Below, in pieces: positions 60,733 to 64,000 of a DNA stretch of 64,000 bases. A model generated the notes under the pieces. It ran no database searches. It saw nothing but the letters and a program-made list of their open reading frames with translations, and was not told the DNA's origin. This DNA is from Elymus sibiricus. Its lineage: Eukaryota > Streptophyta > Magnoliopsida > Poales > Poaceae. The translations under genes and the position numbers were made by a program. The stretch lies in the NCBI GenBank assembly GCA_039707655.1, contig CM077673.1, forward strand, positions 2,986,001-3,050,000, read 5' to 3'. Position 1 is the first letter of the stretch. Every line of letters begins with the position of its first letter.

Positions 60733-63000
60733 GGGGACCTCGCCAAAACTCGCAGATTTGGTCCATTCTTACCTGTTTTCTATGCTATTACTCACTCATT
60801 TTGGGTCCCGGGGCGATCCAAATGTTCGCGGAACCCCGGAGTCCGCTTACTGGGACCTCGCCAAAACTCGCAGATTTTGTCCATTCTGACCAGATTTCTA
60901 TGCTATTATTCACTGTTTTTTTGTTGTCGTGGTCGTCCGAACTTTCGGGGAAGCCCGTGGACCGGTTACGGGGACCTCGCCAAAACTAGCAGATTTTGCC
61001 TGTTCCGGCCAGTTTTCTATGCTACTACTCACTAATTTTGGGTCTCGAGGCGATCCAAACATTCGGGGAACCCCGGGGTCCGCTTACGGGGACTTCGCCA
61101 AAACTCGCAGATTGTTCCATTCTTACCAGTTTTTTGTGCTATTATTCACTGTTTTTTGGTTGTCGTGGTCGTCCAAACGTTCGGGGTAGCCCGTGGACCG
61201 GTTACGGGGACCTCGCCAAAACTCGCATATTTGGTCCATTCTTACCTGTTTTCTATGCTATTACTCAGTGATTTTGGTTCCCGGGGCGATCCAAATGTTC
61301 GGGGAACCCCGGAGTCCGCTTACTGGGACCTCGCCAAAAGTCACAGATTTTGTCCATTCTGACCAGATTTCTATGCTATTATTCACTGTTTTTTTGTTGT
61401 CGTGGTCGTCCGAACATTCGGGGAGGCCCGTGGACCGGTTACAGGGACCTCGCCAAAACTAGCAGATTTTGCTTGTTCCGGCCAGTTTTCTACGCTACTA
61501 CTCACTACTTTGGGTCTGGGGGCGATCCAAACGTTCGGGGAACCCAGGGGTCCGCTTACGGGCACCTCGCCAAAACTCGCAGATTTGGTCCATTCTGACC
61601 AGTTTTCTATGCTATTATTCACTGTTTTTGGTTGTCGTGGTCGTCCCAACATTTGGGGATGTCCGGGGTCCGGTTACGGGGACCTCGCCAAAACTCGCAG
61701 ATTTGGTCCATTCTTACCAGTTTTCTAAGCTATTATTCACTGTTTTTTGGTAGTCGTGGTCGTCCGAACGTTCGGGGAAGCCCGGGGTCCGGTTACGGGG
61801 ATCTCGCAAAAACTCGAAGATTTGGTCCATTCTTACCAGTTTTCTATGCTATTACTCACTCATTTTGGGTCCCGGGGCGATCCAAATGTTCGGGGAAACC
61901 CCGGGGTCCGCTTATGGGGAGCTTGCCAAAACTCGCAGATTTTGTCCATTCTGACCAGATTTCTATGCTATCATTCACTGTTTTTCGGTAGTCGTGGTTG
62001 TCCGAACATTCGGGGAAGCCCGGGGTGCGGTTACGGGGACCTCGCCAAAACAAGCAGATTTTGTGTATCCCGGCTAGTTTCCTATGCTATTACTCACTAA
62101 TTTTGGGTCCCGGGGCGATCCAAACGTTCGGGGAACCCCGGGGTCCGCATACGGGGACCTGGCCAAAACTCGCAGATTTGGTCCATTCTTACCAGTTTTC
62201 TATGCTATTATTCACTAGTTTTTGGTAGTTGTGCTCGTCCGAACGTTCGGGGAAGCTCGGGATGCGGTTACGGGGACCTCGCCAAAACTAACAAATTTTG
62301 TCTATTCCAGCCAGTTTTCTATGCTATTACTCACTGATTTTGGGTCTCGGGGTGATCCAAACGTTCGGGGAACCCCGGGGTCCGCTTACGGGGACTTCGC
62401 CAAAACTCGCAGATTTTTCCATTCTTACCAGTTTTCTGTGCTATTATTCACTGTTTTTTGGTTGTCGTGGTCGTCCAAACGTTCGGGGAAGCCCGTGGAC
62501 CGGTTACGGGGACCTCGCCAAAACTCGCATATTTGGTCCATTCTTACCTGTTGTCTATGCTATTACTCAGTGATTTTGGTTCCCGGGGCGATCCAAATGT
62601 TCGGGGAACCCCGGAGTCCACTTACTGGGACCTCGCCAAAACTCACAGATTTTGTCCATTCTGACCTGATTTCTATGCTATTATTCACTGTTTTTTTGTT
62701 GTCGTGGTCGTCCGAAAATTCGGGGAAGCCCATGGACCGGTTACAGGGACCTCGCCAAAACTAGCAGATTTTGCTTGTTCCGGCCAGTTTTCTATGCTAC
62801 TACTCACTACTTTGGGTCTGGGGGCGATCCAAACGTTCGGGGAACCCCGGGGTCCGCTTACGGGCACCTCGCCAAAACTCGCAGATTTGGTCCATTCTGA
62901 CCAGTTTTCTATGCTATTATTCACTGTTTTTGGTTGCCGTGGTCGTCACAACATTTGGGGATGTCCGGGGTCCGGTTACGGGGACCTCGCCAAAACTCGC
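60733..63000 (+). repeat. bridge 2 of the 4,259-bp period and first unit of the 1,892-bp repeat
   Basis: Collinear with bridge 1 to about 62,470 (offset 4,259-4,260), except that about 61,330-61,730 uses M-N-A-D monomers where bridge 1 uses M-B-C-D. From 61,109 it is also the first copy of a 1,892-bp (16-monomer) repeat. L here has ggggtagcccgtgg, shared by both bridges. Confidence 0.78.
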
Positions 63001-63955
63001 AGATTGTTCCATTCTTACCAGTTTTTTGTGCTATTATTCACTGTTTTTTGGTTGTCGTGGTCGTCCAAACGTTCGGGGTAGCCCGTGGACCGGTTACGGG
63101 GACCTCGCCAAAACTCGCATATTTGGTCCATTCTTACCTGTTTTCTATGCTATTACTCAGTGATTTTGGTTCCCGGGGCGATCCAAATGTTCGGGGAACC
63201 CCGGAGTCCGCTTACTGGGACCTCGCCAAAACTCACAGATTTTGTCCATTCTGACCAGATTTCTATGCTATTATTCACTGTTTTTTTGTTGTCGTGGTCG
63301 TCCGAACATTCGGGGAGGCCCGTGGACCGGTTACAGGGACCTCGCCAAAACTAGCAGATTTTGCTTGTTCCGGCCAGTTTTCTATGCTACTACACACTAC
63401 TTTGGGTCTGGGGGCGATCCAAACGTTCGGGGAACCCCGGGGTCCGCTTACGGGCACCTCGCCAAAACTCGCAGATTTGGTCCATTCTGACCTGTTTTCT
63501 ATGCTATTATTCACTGTTTTTGGTTGTCGTGGTCGTCCCAACATTTGGGGATGTCCGGGGTCCGGTTACGGGGACCTCGCCAAAACTCGCAGATTTGGTC
63601 CATTCTTACCAGTTTTCTAAGCTATTATTCACTGTTTTTTGGTAGTCGTGGTCGTCCGAACGTTCGGGGAAGCCCGGGGTCCGGTTACGGGGACCTCGCA
63701 AAAACTCGAAGATTTGGTCCATTCTTACCAGTTTTCTATGCTATTACTCACTCATTTTGGGTCCCGGGGCGATCCAAATGTTCGGGGAAACCCCGGGGTC
63801 CGCTTATGGGGAGCTTGCCAAAACTCGCAGATTTTGTCCATTCTGACCAGATTTCTATGCTATCATTCACTGTTTTTCGGTAGTCGTGGTTGTCCGAACA
63901 TTCGGGGAAGCCCGGGGTGCGGTTACGGGGACCTCGCCAAAACAAGCAGATTTTG
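63001..63955 (+). repeat. 1,892-bp repeat, partial second copy
   Basis: Matches 61,109-62,063. The join is a D/K hybrid: D up to about 62,990, then K from agattgttcc (63,001), inside the shared tcgccaaaactcgcagatt. Similarity drops at 63,955, where this copy has gtgtgtcccggctagttttc. Confidence 0.8.
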
Positions 63956-64000
63956 TGTGTCCCGGCTAGTTTTCTATGCTACTACTCACTAATTTTGGGT
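63956..64000 (+). repeat. satellite continues off the window end
   Basis: End of a G-like monomer and start of a T2 monomer (ctcactaattttgggt). No array edge is seen. Confidence 0.9.

Larger units (their letters stand above)
1..64000 (+). repeat. 118-bp two-class satellite array, whole window
   Basis: Anchoring on the recurrent 'tatgct' (variants tgtgct, taagct, tttgct) gives successive spacings of 117-120 bp everywhere checked, about 541 monomers, all in the same orientation. Two monomer classes are seen: T1 with ttgtcgtggtcgtccgaac and ggggaagccc, and T2 with gggtcccggggcgatcc and ggggaacccc. Both share the last third (gacctcgccaaaact ... cattct ... ccag). No unique sequence, transposon, gene or telomeric repeat interrupts the array, and no array edge lies in the window. 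Long open frames on both strands are by-products of the repeat. The 118-bp length and the ctattactcac/gggtccc core resemble, from memory, the grass pSc119.2 family; that assignment is inference. Confidence 0.97.

Noticed and set aside
1..64000. tRNA, rRNA or small RNA genes hidden in the repeats
   Set aside because: No cloverleaf-compatible boxes or rRNA-like stretches were seen, and every segment is accounted for by monomers.

Overview
The whole 64 kb window is one uninterrupted satellite DNA array. I find no gene, RNA gene, transposon, unique-sequence island or telomere repeat on either strand. The basic unit is about 118 bp (117-120 bp measured between 'tatgct' anchors), roughly 541 copies in direct head-to-tail orientation. 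This is eukaryotic heterochromatic DNA. The 118-bp period, and a core resembling what I recall of the rye/wheat pSc119.2 (118/120-bp) satellite (ctattactcac followed closely by gggtccc), suggest a pooid grass. That identification rests on memory and must be checked.

Monomers fall in two classes that differ in the first two thirds and share the last third. Type 1 (T1) carries ttgtcgtggtcgtccgaac and a perfect palindrome ccgaacgttcgg. Type 2 (T2) carries gggtcccggggcgatccaaa and the palindrome accccggggt. They tend to alternate as a ~236-bp dimer, but many out-of-register joins break the alternation. I lettered the monomer variants A-N to describe higher-order repeats (HORs).

Layout. (1) 1-2,282: left end of an 'S' backbone block with an extra 4-monomer segment. 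(2) 2,283-7,485 and 7,486-12,688: a 5,203-bp tandem duplication (44 monomers) at about 99.8% identity, each copy holding 9-mer and 13-mer HORs of composition H-J-K-L-M-N-A-D-EG. (3) 12,689-17,521: transition and a second S block inside a 4,377-bp repeat. (4) 17,522-47,885: the central array of 33 HOR units: eighteen 9-mers (A-I, about 1,064 bp), thirteen 6-mers (708 bp, same units lacking three monomers), one 6-mer of different origin (709 bp) and one 11-mer (1,300 bp). (5) 47,886-51,650: a third S block, nearly identical to 13,145-16,910 and 34.74 kb from it, so the central array is bracketed by long direct repeats. (6) 51,651-64,000: a 2,247-bp block in three copies (two adjacent), a 4,259-bp period and a 1,892-bp period.

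Nothing here works together as genes. The many open frames, up to 384 codons, arise because the monomer has few stops in the three forward frames and its length is not a multiple of three, so each monomer shifts the reading frame. The informative content is recombination history: nested duplications and deletions whose junctions often fall in one conserved box (gacctcgccaaaact), marker variants shared between distant units, and many CpG-to-TpG/CpA differences consistent with cytosine methylation. The array runs off both window ends.
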